DNA of 64,000 nt from Streptococcus pneumoniae (GTDB lineage Bacteria > Bacillota > Bacilli > Lactobacillales > Streptococcaceae), in assembly GCF_001457635.1 (NCBI RefSeq), contig NZ_LN831051.1:1798001-1862000 (forward strand), read 5' to 3'. Below, piece after piece: positions 1-8,623 of this stretch. The position numbers were made by a program, and so were the translations under genes. The notes under the pieces were generated by a model. It was not told the origin of the DNA and did not search any database. It was given only the letters and a program-made list of their open reading frames with translations. Positions within the stretch are counted from its first letter, which is position 1, and each line of letters begins with the position of its first letter.

Positions 1-714
1 AGTTACAACTGATTTTGGTGATACGTTACGTTCATGTGACAATTCAGTCAAGTGAACCAATCCGTCAACACCACCAAGGTCGATGAAAGCGCCGAAGCTT
101 GTGATACGAGCAACTTTACCAGTTACAACATCACCAACAGCCAATTTACCGAATACTTCAGCGCGAGCTGCTGCAGTAGCTGCTTCAACAACTTCACGAC
201 GTGAAAGGATGAAGCGGTTTTCTTTAGCGTTAACTTCTTTGATTTTAGTATCAAATTCTTGACCTACAAAACGCTCAGCGTTACGTACGAAACGAGTATC
301 CAACATTGAAGCTGGGATAAATCCACGAACACCTTCAAATTCTACTGAAAGTCCACCTTTAACGGCACGCGTTCCTTTAACAGTAACAACTTCTTCTTCG
401 CGACCAACAAGTTTGTCCCATGCTTTGCGAGCTTCAAGGCGTTTTTTAGATACAAGGTATGTAACTGTATCAGTATCTTTACCAACTACTTGACGAAGTA
501 CAAGAACATCCAATACTTCTCCTACTTTAACAAAGTCATTGATATCTGCATCACGATCGTTTGTCAATTCGCGAAGAGTCAAGACACCTTCAACACCAGT
601 TCCAGAGATTGCAACGTTAGCTTGAGTCGCATCAACTGTCAATACTTCAGCACTAACAACATCACCAGTCTCAACTTGACTAACGCTATTTAGCAAATCT
701 TCAAATTCGTTCAT
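1..714 (-). CDS. rpsA: 30S ribosomal protein S1, 5' part (runs off window)
   Basis: Ribosomal protein S1 binds mRNA and helps the 30S subunit start translation. The window holds the first 238 codons; the rest lies before position 1. The ATG at 714 is preceded by a GGAGG ribosome binding site. The N-terminus reads MNEFEDLLNSVSQVETGDVV, and successive S1 (OB-fold) repeats follow, including GKLAVGDVVTGKVARITSFG and GAFIDLGGVDGLVHLTELSH in the third repeat. This matches the compact S1 of Firmicutes. About 160 bases without a gene separate it from the tRNAs and should hold its promoter, which I could not place firmly. Confidence 0.95.
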   Translation of the reverse strand, partial: MNEFEDLLNSVSQVETGDVVSAEVLTVDATQANVAISGTGVEGVLTLRELTNDRDADINDFVKVGEVLDVLVLRQVVGKDTDTVTYLVSKKRLEARKAWDKLVGREEEVVTVKGTRAVKGGLSVEFEGVRGFIPASMLDTRFVRNAERFVGQEFDTKIKEVNAKENRFILSRREVVEAATAAARAEVFGKLAVGDVVTGKVARITSFGAFIDLGGVDGLVHLTELSHERNVSPKSVVT

Positions 715-875
715 CTAAAAAATCCTCCAACAATCAAGTTTTTCTTAAACTTGACATACTTATAATTTTTTTCCTAAGCACCCGCAAGGACATGTTCATA
801 TCATTCACGTCTTTCAATTATAAAAATAAAATACCCTAAGATATTTTGCTTTTTATCTTGATTATTACCTAAGAA

Positions 876-947
876 CTGGGGTAGCTGGATTCGAACCAAC
901 GCATGAGGGAGTCAAAGTCCCTTGCCTTACCGCTTGGCTATACCCCA
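876..947 (-). tRNA. tRNA-Gln (anticodon TTG)
   Basis: Read on the minus strand, a 72-nt cloverleaf is seen: acceptor TGGGGTA pairs with TACCCCA, the discriminator is G, the anticodon stem is AGGGA/TCCCT, and the loop CTTTGAC has anticodon TTG. The T arm contains GGTTCGAATCC. No CCA is encoded. It lies 9 nt downstream of tRNA-Tyr and is probably co-transcribed with it. Confidence 0.95.
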
Positions 948-956
948 TTAATGAAA

Positions 957-1037
957 TGGAGAGAGAGGGATTCGAACCCCCGAACCCGAAGGAGCGGATT
1001 TACAGTCCGCCGCGTTTAGCCTCTTCGCTATCTCTCC
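957..1037 (-). tRNA. tRNA-Tyr (anticodon GTA)
   Basis: Minus-strand cloverleaf of 81 nt with acceptor GGAGAGA/TCTCTCC, discriminator A, anticodon stem GCGGA/TCCGC with loop CTGTAAA (anticodon GTA), and a long variable arm, as expected for a class II bacterial tRNA-Tyr. It is the first gene of the two-tRNA unit. Confidence 0.96.
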
Positions 1038-1054
1038 TACAATCAACATGGACT

Positions 1055-1083
1055 ATTATATCATGAAAATTTCAAAAAAACAA
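1055..1083 (-). promoter_or_regulatory. promoter of the tRNA-Tyr/tRNA-Gln unit
   Basis: On the minus strand TTGTTT (-35, 1083-1078) and TATAAT (-10, 1060-1055) are separated by 17 bp. They lie 17 bp before the tRNA-Tyr 5' end. The -35 sits only 3 bp beyond the stop codon of the DUF2969 gene. Confidence 0.75.
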
Positions 1084-1086
1084 GAC

Positions 1087-1317
1087 TTATTTTGCTAAAT
1101 TATAATTTTCAATCAAAATTTCCACAGCTTTTTCCAATTTTTTATAAAAACTATCGACATTCCCATTCTTTATAATGGCAAATTGTCCGTCTAATTCGGC
1201 AATTTCTCCGATAACTTTTTTACCGATAGTCAATGTATAACCTTCAAAACTGTCTTTACCAACATTAACTTTGGCATCCGCTACTTGAATTTCGATTTTT
1301 TTATCTTTCTTGCTCAT
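1087..1317 (-). CDS. DUF2969 family protein
   Basis: A 76-residue, lysine-rich protein of unknown function, similar to the DUF2969 family found in streptococci and lactobacilli. It has no signal peptide or membrane segment. The sequence alternates short strands with polar turns (IEIQVADAKVNVGKDSFEGY) and ends in a helix with an LEKAVEILIENY pattern. A GAGGTATGAA ribosome binding site precedes ATG 1317. It is followed directly by the tRNA promoter. I infer no role beyond family membership. Confidence 0.75.
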   Translation of the reverse strand: MSKKDKKIEIQVADAKVNVGKDSFEGYTLTIGKKVIGEIAELDGQFAIIKNGNVDSFYKKLEKAVEILIENYNLAK

Positions 1318-1373
1318 TTCATACCTCTCTTCACTTTTTCTATTTTACAAGAAAATCCTAAAACTAGCAAGAA

Positions 1374-1411
1374 AAAACTCTATATCAGGCTTCTCTGATA
1401 TAGAGTTTTAT
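1374..1411 (-). terminator. rho-independent terminator after pcp
   Basis: Near-perfect hairpin with arms AAAACTCTATATCAG and CTGATATAGAGTTTT around a 6-nt loop. It has A/T tracts on both sides, so it may also work on the plus strand. It lies downstream of pcp. Confidence 0.8.
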
Positions 1412-1484
1412 GTAAACAACCTCAATTGATTTAGCATAGTTAATAGTTAGTAAACAAGCATAATTGACTATCCTTTTTAGGTTA

Positions 1485-2129
1485 TCAGTGAGTCTCACCG
1501 CCTACTAACTGCAAATCCTTATCTTTGTAGTCTACAATAGCTTCAATAGCTACCTCTATGCCTCTTACAATATCACATAGACTCATTCCTGCAGTATTCG
1601 GCTTATTTACTACTTGTTCCATCATATATGGAATATGCATGAAACCTGCTCTCATATTAGGGAATTTTTTATCCACTAAATAAAGAGCTTGGTACATCAA
1701 ATGATTGCAAACAAAGGTTCCTGCACTATTGGATACAACTGCCGGAAGTCCCTGTTTTTTGATAGCTTGTACCATCGCTTTGATAGGTAAACTACTAAAA
1801 TAGGCCGATGCTCCATCAATACGAATCGGTGTATCAATTGGTTGATTGCCTTCGTTATCAGGTATGCGAGCATCATCTTGATTAATAGCCACTCGTTCAG
1901 GTGTTAAGCCGGTCCTGCCGCCTGCTTGTCCAATACAAAGTACAGCATCTGGTTGATATCGTAATATTTCTGCCTCTAAAACTTCTGACGACTTATAAAA
2001 AACCGTTGGAATTTCTACCCAGCGAACTTCAGCCCCATTAATCTCAGATGGTAATAATTTTACAGCCTCCAAAGCTGGATTAATCTTTTCACCTCCAAAA
2101 GGATTAAAACCTGTAACCAATATTTTCAT
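1485..2129 (-). CDS. pcp: pyroglutamyl-peptidase I (pyrrolidone-carboxylate peptidase)
   Basis: A cytoplasmic cysteine peptidase (family C15) that removes N-terminal pyroglutamate (5-oxoproline) from peptides. The 214-residue length is normal. The catalytic triad is visible as Glu78 in [10 protein letters not shown], Cys141 in [10 protein letters not shown] and His165 in GFMHIPYM. The N-terminal [13 protein letters not shown] is characteristic. It is the last gene of a unit with DUF969 and DUF979 membrane proteins (14-nt gap), a pairing that recurs in Gram-positive bacteria and suggests coupled handling of pyroglutamate. A strong terminator follows. Confidence 0.96.
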
Positions 2130-2143
2130 TTTATTTTCCTTTA

Positions 2144-3067
2144 CTAAAATGCGAGAAAGTACATTAAGAATATGTGAATAACAATCATTACTAGAGCAAC
2201 ACCTGCTTGAGCCTTTATAACGCCATTCTGATCTTTCATATCCATCAATGCTGCTGGTAGAGCGTTAAAATTAGCAGCCATTGGGGTCAATAAGGTCCCA
2301 CAATAACCTGCTGTCATGGCAAGAGCACCAGCCACAATTGGATTAGCTCCCAGAGCAAATACAAAGGGAACTCCAACACCTGCTGTAATAACGGTGAATG
2401 CTGCAAAAGCATTTCCCATAATCATTGTGAATAGAACCATTCCAAGAACATAAGCCAAAACTCCTATAAAGCGACTATCTGAAGGAACAATACCGCTAAT
2501 CAGATGAGAGATAACATCACCAACACCTGCTACAGTAAAAATAGCCCCCAAAGCCCCTAATAATTGAGGAACAATCCCACTTGTTGAAACTTGCTGAGTC
2601 ATTCGATTATTTTCTGATAACAGACTCTTAGGGTGACTATTGGTAATCACAAGAACAGAAATTGTAGCAAACAAGGCGGCAAGGCTAATCGAAATCTTGC
2701 TAAATTCTGGAATCATTTGCGCTAAGACCAACGCAAGTATTGCCATCAGCATAACTGGAATAAAAATTTTATTTTTCAACCTGTTAGATTCAATATTGGC
2801 TTTCATTTCATCTAAGGATGGCAAGGTTCCGATACGGACTTGCTTAAACAATGTTAACAGCGATAATAGGATTACAATAATACCAATACTCATATTTGGC
2901 ATATAGGAACCACCTATAAACGTAATAGACAATAGAGTCCAAAATGCAGATGTCCCAAGTCGAACTGGGTTTGTTTTATCTTTATAACTACAATAGGCTG
3001 TATGGAGAAATTGACAACCAATCACAATATAGGTCAACTCTAATAGTTGCTTTGCCAACTCTGTCAT
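2144..3067 (-). CDS. DUF979 membrane protein, candidate 5-oxoproline transport subunit
   Basis: A 307-residue integral membrane protein with about nine hydrophobic segments. It belongs to the DUF979 family, which is nearly always paired with DUF969. Glycine-rich stretches such as [20 protein letters not shown] and [20 protein letters not shown] resemble ion-transporter half-domains. Its start overlaps the DUF969 stop by 4 nt, so translation is probably coupled. The link to 5-oxoproline rests on its position next to pcp, not on a tested activity; other carboxylate substrates remain possible. Confidence 0.75.
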
Positions 3068-3774
3068 TTTTGTTCTCCTCCCCTAGTCTTTTTTGATATC
3101 AATTTTTTATCAAATAAATAATTGTAAATCCCCACTACAATAAGTGTTATAACAGCAACAATAATAGATGTAGAAGCAATCCCTGCATAATTGCTTTCAT
3201 AGCCTAACTGATCTAATGTTCCCCCTATCAAGAGGACTCCCCCAGCACCTACAAACGTATTTTGAGCAAAGAAATTTCCAAAATTTTCATTCGCAGCCGC
3301 ACGCGCTTTTATTGTCTCATCTTCAACCTCTGTTAACTTTCTACCTAATTGAGACTCTGCAGCTGCTTCTCCCATAGGTTGAACCAAAGGTCTGACAAAC
3401 TGAGGGTGTCCTCCTAGACGAATTGAAAAGAAACCAGCTAACTCTCGAATAAAGAAATAAACTGTATAGAAGTTTCCAACTGTCAGACCTTTAATCTTTC
3501 GAATCAAATCGATTGATCGTTGCTTGAGTCCAAAGGTTTCTGACAGCCCCACAAGAGGCAAGGTAACCATAAAAATCGTGAGCACTCGCTGATTGCTAAA
3601 TTCTTTTCCCAAAATCTCCAAAAATTCAACGAGAGAAACACCTGAAACTAAAGCTGTAACCAAACCAGCTAAGACTACTGTTGCAATTGTATCAAATTTT
3701 AAAATAAAACCCACAACAATGATTGCTATTCCTATTAATCTAATCCACTCCATATCAAACTCCTTTATATTCAA
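3064..3774 (-). CDS. DUF969 membrane protein, partner of DUF979
   Basis: A 236-residue membrane protein of the DUF969 family with about six hydrophobic segments. A conserved-looking polar region (GHPQFVRPLVQPMGEAAAES, followed by a charged loop) sits mid-protein, then NENFGNFFAQNTFVGAGGVLL. It opens the pcp operon. Together with the DUF979 protein it is likely one permease made of two halves. The ATG at 3774 is preceded by AAAGGAG. A decayed peptide-binding lipoprotein gene lies just upstream on the same strand, so this locus may once have been geared to peptide import and breakdown. Confidence 0.75.
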   Translation of the reverse strand: MNIKEFDMEWIRLIGIAIIVVGFILKFDTIATVVLAGLVTALVSGVSLVEFLEILGKEFSNQRVLTIFMVTLPLVGLSETFGLKQRSIDLIRKIKGLTVGNFYTVYFFIRELAGFFSIRLGGHPQFVRPLVQPMGEAAAESQLGRKLTEVEDETIKARAAANENFGNFFAQNTFVGAGGVLLIGGTLDQLGYESNYAGIASTSIIVAVITLIVVGIYNYLFDKKLISKKTRGGEQK

Positions 3775-3817
3775 AATGACAGTATTTTAAAAATTTTATC
3801 AAGATCAATACCATTCC

Positions 3818-4555
3818 TTATTTAATGTATTTTTCTAGTTCTTTTTGGTATTTGCTATTGGATTCCAATTTTTCTTTTTGCCATTTTTTAAAAACCTCGT
3901 TATATTCTTTTGTTGTAACAATATCTTTTTGCAATTTCATTCCTTTAAAGATATATGGTTCCCCCTTAATACCAACTTGTGAGTATGGTTTTGAGAATGG
4001 TACTACGTTACTTACAACTGGAAAACCACCAGATGAAGCTGTTGGCATCAATAATGAACTATCTGTCGACCAAGCTTGAGCTTTGGCATATTTTTCATAT
4101 CTCTTCTCTAGGTCAGTGGTCTCAGAAACAGCATCTTCTAACAATTTCTTATATTTATCCAAACCAGGTTTAGCTACAACATCCTTATCTTTTCCTTTCG
4201 TAATGCCAAGGTGTTTCATGGCAGAACCAGATTTTGGATCCATAATATTCAAGTAAGACGCTGGATCTTGATAGCTTGGAGCCCATCCTGTACCGTTCAA
4301 ATCATAGTCTTTTTGAGAAGGAGCAACATTGCCGTATTTATCATTTTCCATCAAACCATCAATAACATTTCCAATAACGTCTGTCCTCGATGTTCGAGTC
4401 GCTATACTGTAGCCCAATGATGCTGGATCTACTGCATAGACATAAGAAAATGTTGTCGGTGCATCTGCTTCTTTATCAGTTTTTCCACAAGCCACTAAAA
4501 TAGCTGACGTGCTCAGGACCACTCCTGCTGTTAAGAGCCACTTTTTCTATTTCAT
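3818..4555 (-). pseudogene. oligopeptide-binding lipoprotein (AliA/AliB/AmiA type), decayed
   Basis: Remnant of a substrate-binding lipoprotein of the Ami oligopeptide transporter family. From ATG 4555, after an AAAGGAGAT ribosome binding site, codon 3 is TAG; the frame then continues through a typical lipoprotein signal (KWLLTAGVVLSTSAILVACG, lipobox LVAC). The mature part starts KTDKEADAPTTFSYVYAVDP, but at GNVAPS it jumps in frame to QKDYDLNGTGWAPSYQDP, which in full-length relatives lies about 400 residues further on. About 245 codons remain against roughly 655. A GTG near 4522 could restart translation but would omit half of the signal peptide. I regard the gene as dead. Confidence 0.85.
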
Positions 4556-4577
4556 AAAAAATCTCCTTTGGTTTATT

Positions 4578-5600
4578 TTAATCTACTTTTACAATCCAAC
4601 CTTCTGGCGCTTCAATATCGCCAAACTGAATACCCGTCAATTCATTATATAATTTACGCGTCACAGGACCTACTTCTGTTTCACTATAGAATACATGGAA
4701 ATCATCACCATGTTGAATACCTCCAATTGGAGAAATAACCGCTGCTGTACCACAGGCACCTGCCTCTACAAAACGGTCAAGATTATCAATTGGAACATCA
4801 CCCTCAATAGGAGTTAATCCCAAGCGATGTTCTGCCAAATAAAGCAAGGAATACTTGGTAATAGATGGCAAGATAGATGGACTCAATGGTGTTACAAATT
4901 CATTATCAGCTGTAATTCCAAAGAAGTTAGCTGATCCGACTTCTTCAATCTTTGTATGAGTTGATGGGTCCAGATAGATAACATCTGAGAAATGACGTGA
5001 CTTGGCCATTTTTCCTGGTAAGAGACTTGCAGCATAGTTTCCACCAACCTTAGCCGCACCTGTACCATTTGGTGCTGCACGGTCGTACTCATCCTGAATC
5101 AAGAAGTTGGTTGGGACCAAACCACCTTTAAAGTAATTTCCAACTGGCATAGCAAAGATGGTGAAAATGTACTCTTCTGCCGGTTTTACCCCGATAATAT
5201 CTCCGACACCAATCAAAAGAGGGCGAAGATATAAGGTTCCACCTGTTCCGTATGGTGGTACGTATTCTTCATTCGCACGGACAACTGCTTTACAAGCTTC
5301 TACAAACATGTCTGTCGGAACTTGTGGCATCAAGAGACGGTCACATGTACGTTGCAGACGTTTAGCATTTTCATCAGGACGGAACAGTTGAACACTGCCA
5401 TCCTTAGTACGATAAGCTTTCAAACCTTCAAATGCTTGTTGTCCATAGTGAAGACTTGGAGAAGACTCTGAAATATGCAAAGTTGCATCCTCTGTAAGCT
5501 CTCCTTGATCCCATTGTCCATTTTTGAAATGAGCAAGATAGCGATAAGGTAATTTCATATAGGAAAAACCGAGGTTTTCCCAATCAATCGTTACTGTCAT
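4578..5600 (-). CDS. ilvE: branched-chain amino acid aminotransferase
   Basis: A PLP-dependent fold-IV transaminase that interconverts leucine, isoleucine and valine with their 2-oxo acids in the cytoplasm. The 340-residue length is normal for the class. Lys184 in NGTGAAKVGGNYA is the predicted Schiff-base lysine. HYGQQAFEGLKAYRT and EVGSANFFGI match the conserved substrate and cofactor loops. It appears to be a single-gene unit: a terminator-like hairpin behind parC lies upstream, and the dead lipoprotein gene lies downstream. Confidence 0.97.
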   Translation of the reverse strand: MTVTIDWENLGFSYMKLPYRYLAHFKNGQWDQGELTEDATLHISESSPSLHYGQQAFEGLKAYRTKDGSVQLFRPDENAKRLQRTCDRLLMPQVPTDMFVEACKAVVRANEEYVPPYGTGGTLYLRPLLIGVGDIIGVKPAEEYIFTIFAMPVGNYFKGGLVPTNFLIQDEYDRAAPNGTGAAKVGGNYAASLLPGKMAKSRHFSDVIYLDPSTHTKIEEVGSANFFGITADNEFVTPLSPSILPSITKYSLLYLAEHRLGLTPIEGDVPIDNLDRFVEAGACGTAAVISPIGGIQHGDDFHVFYSETEVGPVTRKLYNELTGIQFGDIEAPEGWIVKVD

Positions 5601-5693
5601 ATTCCACTCCTTATTCTAAAAACCTATTTCTTATATTCTACACTATTTTTCTAAAATAGCAAGTATATTTTGTAATTTTCAGAAAATTTCTCC

Positions 5694-5720
5694 AATAAAA
5701 ACCAGCTCTTAGAACTGATT
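5694..5720 (-). terminator. probable terminator after parC
   Basis: On the minus strand AATCAGTTCT pairs imperfectly with AGAGCTGGTT (G-T pairs allowed) and a T-rich tail follows. It is placed 12 nt beyond the parC stop. Confidence 0.5.
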
Positions 5721-5731
5721 CTTCATTTCAC

Positions 5732-8203
5732 TTATTTATCTTCAGTAACTACTTCCTGAAGATAAGCGTCAAAAACTTCTTCATCTGAAATCGTGTCAGA
5801 AATGAAGCTTCCATTGCTAGTGCGTTCTGACAAGTTCAAGTCTTGCAATCGGCTTTCATAGATTGTTCCTTTATTGGATTGGACAAGCAGAGTTTGGTCG
5901 TTCACATCCACTTCCGTACTGAAGAAATCGCCAACAAATCCTTGCTCTGCAACTGCTCCTGCCAAGAAGACACGATGCGGTTTGTTTTTCAACTCACGCA
6001 AGACTTGTAATCCTCGTTTGGCACGGCTGGTTGCTAGAATTTCCTCAATAGAAACACGTTTCAAGCTTCCACGCTGGGTCAAGAGGTAGAAGGACGAAGT
6101 ATTACAGATAAAGCCAGATTGGAGGACATCATCTTCTTTCAAATTCATAGCCTTGACACCTGCTGCCTTAGCACCGACAACCGGAACCTCTTCGATATTG
6201 AAACGCAGGGCATAACCATTTTGACTAACCAAGACAACATCATCTAGTTTAATCGGAGCCACTGCTACAATCTGATCTGTATCGTCTTTGAGCTTAGCAT
6301 ACTTGACAGACTTAGATCTATAGGTCCGCCATGGAGTGAATTCTTTTCGCTCTACCCGTTTGATTTGACCAAGGCGAGTCACTGCAAAGTAGGTTGTCGC
6401 ATCGTCAAACTGATCCAGTACTTCCACATAAAGGATTTCTTCATTCGTTTCAAAGTTTGTGATGGTTTGGCTCAGATGCTCTCCGATGTCCTTCCAACGA
6501 ATATCTGCCAACTCATGGATTGGTCTGTAGATGACATTTCCAAGACTTGTGAACATCAAGAGGTGCTGGGTTGTCTTGGCAGATTGAACAAAAATCAAAC
6601 GGTCATCATCACGCTTGCCAATTTCTTCCAAGGTGGAAGCCGCAAAGGAACGTGGACTGGTACGCTTGATGTAACCTGCCTTGGTCACGCTGACGTAGGT
6701 ATCTTCCTCAGCGATAAGACTAGCTGTATCAATCTCAATTGCTTTCGCAGTGTCTTCTAAAGAACTCAAACGAGGAGTTGCAAATTTCTTCTTGACCTCA
6801 CGAAGTTCTTTCTTCATGAGATTGTACATAGTCCTTTCATCACCGATAATAGCCGCCAGCATAGCAATCTTCTCACGAAGCTCTGCTTCTTCTTCCTGCA
6901 AGACAACCACATCGGTATTGGTCAAACGGTACAGTTGCAAAGTTACGATAGCCTCAGCCTGTTCTTCCGTAAAATCATAGCTAACTTTGAGGTTTTCCTT
7001 GGCGTCCGCCTTATTCTCAGAAGCACGGATAAGAGCAATGACTTCATCCAAAATCGAAATCACACGAATCAAACCTTCGACGATATGGAGACGTTTCTCA
7101 GCCTTTTCTTTGTCAAAGCGTGAACGCGCCAAAATCACTTCTCGACGGTGAGCGATGTAGCTAGACAGGATTGGAACAATCCCAACCTGACGAGGTGTGA
7201 AATTGTCAATCGCCACCATATTAAAGTTGTAGTTGATTTGTAGGTCGGTGTACTTAAATAAGTAGTTGAGAACAAGCTCAGTATTAGCGTCTTTCTTAAG
7301 TTCGATAGCGATACGAAGACCATCACGGTCAGACTCATCACGAACCTCAGCAATCCCAGCTACCTTGTTATTAACACGAACATCATCGATTTTCTTGACT
7401 AGATTGGCCTTATTGATTTCATAAGGAATCTCAGTAATAACGATTTGTTCCTTACCACCTTTTAGCTTTTCAATTTCAGTCTTGGAACGAACAACCACGC
7501 GCCCTTTCCCAGTCTCATAAGCTTTCTTGATTTCATCACGACCCTGAATAATAGCCCCTGTAGGGAAGTCTGGTCCAGGCAAGAATTCCATGAGTTTATC
7601 AATCTTTGCAGTTGGGTGGTCAATCATGTAAACTGCAGCATCTATGACCTCAGCTAAATTATGGGGAGGAATGTCTGTGGCATAACCAGCCGAAATCCCA
7701 GTCGAACCATTGACCAAGAGGTTTGGAAAGGCTGCTGGCAAGACCGTTGGTTCTTTCTCCGTATCGTCAAAGTTCCATGCAAAAGGAACTGTATTTTTCT
7801 CGATATCCTGAAGAAGGTAACCTGCAATTTCAGACAAACGTGCCTCAGTATAACGCATAGCCGCAGGAGGATCTCCGTCCATAGAACCGTTATTACCGTG
7901 CATTTCAACTAGAATCTCACGATTTTTCCAGTTCTGTGACATACGAACCATGGCATCATAGATAGAAGAATCCCCGTGTGGGTGGAAATTCCCCATGATG
8001 TTCCCGACTGACTTGGCCGACTTACGGTAGCTCTTGTCAAAAGTATTGCTATCCTTATTCATAGAATAAAGAATACGGCGCTGAACCGGCTTCAACCCAT
8101 CACGAATATCTGGCAAAGCCCGGTCTTGAATAATGTACTTGGAGTAGCGACCAAAGCGCTCTCCCATGATGTCCTCCAGGGACATGTTTTGAATGTTAGA
8201 CAT
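5732..8203 (-). CDS. parC: DNA topoisomerase IV subunit A
   Basis: Breakage-reunion subunit of topoisomerase IV, which separates daughter chromosomes. I chose the ATG at 8203 (MSNIQNMSLEDIMGERFGRY), giving 823 residues; an in-frame TTG three codons upstream is a less likely start. The catalytic tyrosine is Tyr118 in PAAMRYTEARLS. In the quinolone-resistance region GNFHPHGDSSIYDA, Ser79 and Asp83 are wild type. Residue 137 is Asn (DIEKNTVP), where many pneumococci have Lys, so the allele is either that polymorphism or one from S. mitis or S. oralis. C-terminal blades carry repeats such as QNGYALRF and QRGSLKR. No good Shine-Dalgarno is seen. Confidence 0.97.
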   Translation of the reverse strand: MSNIQNMSLEDIMGERFGRYSKYIIQDRALPDIRDGLKPVQRRILYSMNKDSNTFDKSYRKSAKSVGNIMGNFHPHGDSSIYDAMVRMSQNWKNREILVEMHGNNGSMDGDPPAAMRYTEARLSEIAGYLLQDIEKNTVPFAWNFDDTEKEPTVLPAAFPNLLVNGSTGISAGYATDIPPHNLAEVIDAAVYMIDHPTAKIDKLMEFLPGPDFPTGAIIQGRDEIKKAYETGKGRVVVRSKTEIEKLKGGKEQIVITEIPYEINKANLVKKIDDVRVNNKVAGIAEVRDESDRDGLRIAIELKKDANTELVLNYLFKYTDLQINYNFNMVAIDNFTPRQVGIVPILSSYIAHRREVILARSRFDKEKAEKRLHIVEGLIRVISILDEVIALIRASENKADAKENLKVSYDFTEEQAEAIVTLQLYRLTNTDVVVLQEEEAELREKIAMLAAIIGDERTMYNLMKKELREVKKKFATPRLSSLEDTAKAIEIDTASLIAEEDTYVSVTKAGYIKRTSPRSFAASTLEEIGKRDDDRLIFVQSAKTTQHLLMFTSLGNVIYRPIHELADIRWKDIGEHLSQTITNFETNEEILYVEVLDQFDDATTYFAVTRLGQIKRVERKEFTPWRTYRSKSVKYAKLKDDTDQIVAVAPIKLDDVVLVSQNGYALRFNIEEVPVVGAKAAGVKAMNLKEDDVLQSGFICNTSSFYLLTQRGSLKRVSIEEILATSRAKRGLQVLRELKNKPHRVFLAGAVAEQGFVGDFFSTEVDVNDQTLLVQSNKGTIYESRLQDLNLSERTSNGSFISDTISDEEVFDAYLQEVVTEDK

Positions 8204-8376
8204 AAGATACAAAGCCCATAAAATACCAAGTGAAAATAGAAAATTCTTGAAGTAAGCAAACTCACAAGAGAATTTATCTTTTTCACACAGTATCTAGGGC
8301 GTGTTCAACTCCTTTCAAAGAATGTAGAGTAGGTTTTTATGCAGTAAAAGATATTTTACGGGAATTCCTCCCGTGT

Positions 8377-8623
8377 TCAGTTACGATAAGTAACCAAACT
8401 ATCCTGTTTGTATTTTTCAATATGAAAATCTGGTTTTCCAAAATTAGTCTTAGTTTGTGTCTTAGCCGCTCCCTTAAGCGCCTCTTTGAGATAAGCACTC
8501 ATAGCAGATTCTTCATTAATAATCCTGCAATTTTTTCAAACCAAGATTTTCAAACTGCTTTTTCACATAGTCATTCACATCCGACTCTAATTTCCAGTTT
8601 ACTAACATATTATTTTCTTTCAT
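8377..8623 (-). pseudogene. small broken gene between parE and parC (possible ribbon-helix-helix antitoxin relic)
   Basis: The ATG at 8623 overlaps the parE stop by one base (TAATG), so it would be translationally coupled. The first frame reads MKENNMLVNWKLESDVNDYV, continues to KKQFENLGLKKLQDY and stops. A second frame continues as NEESAMSAYLKEALKG and ends FGKPDFHIEKYKQ..., stopping at 8377. A single indel near 8515 therefore splits one protein of about 80 residues. The N-terminal strand followed by helices (VNWKLESDVNDYVKKQFENL) resembles RelB/DinJ-like or other ribbon-helix-helix proteins. This assignment is weak and no toxin gene lies beside it. Confidence 0.55.

Noticed and set aside
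49..693. Plus-strand frames opposite rpsA, parC, pepN and other long genes
   Set aside because: They lack ribosome binding sites and family resemblance. They are shadows of the minus-strand coding frames.
4522..4524. GTG at 4522 as a true start of the oligopeptide-binding protein
   Set aside because: It would cut the positively charged start from the signal peptide. The ribosome binding site is correctly placed for ATG 4555, whose codon 3 is a stop.
5601..5731. T-box or other riboswitch before ilvE
   Set aside because: The leader is short and AT-rich, with no T-box motif or multi-stem structure.
8204..8212. TTG start three codons upstream for parC
   Set aside because: The ATG gives the conserved N-terminus MSNIQNMSLEDI. 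The TTG adds MYL without a better ribosome binding site.
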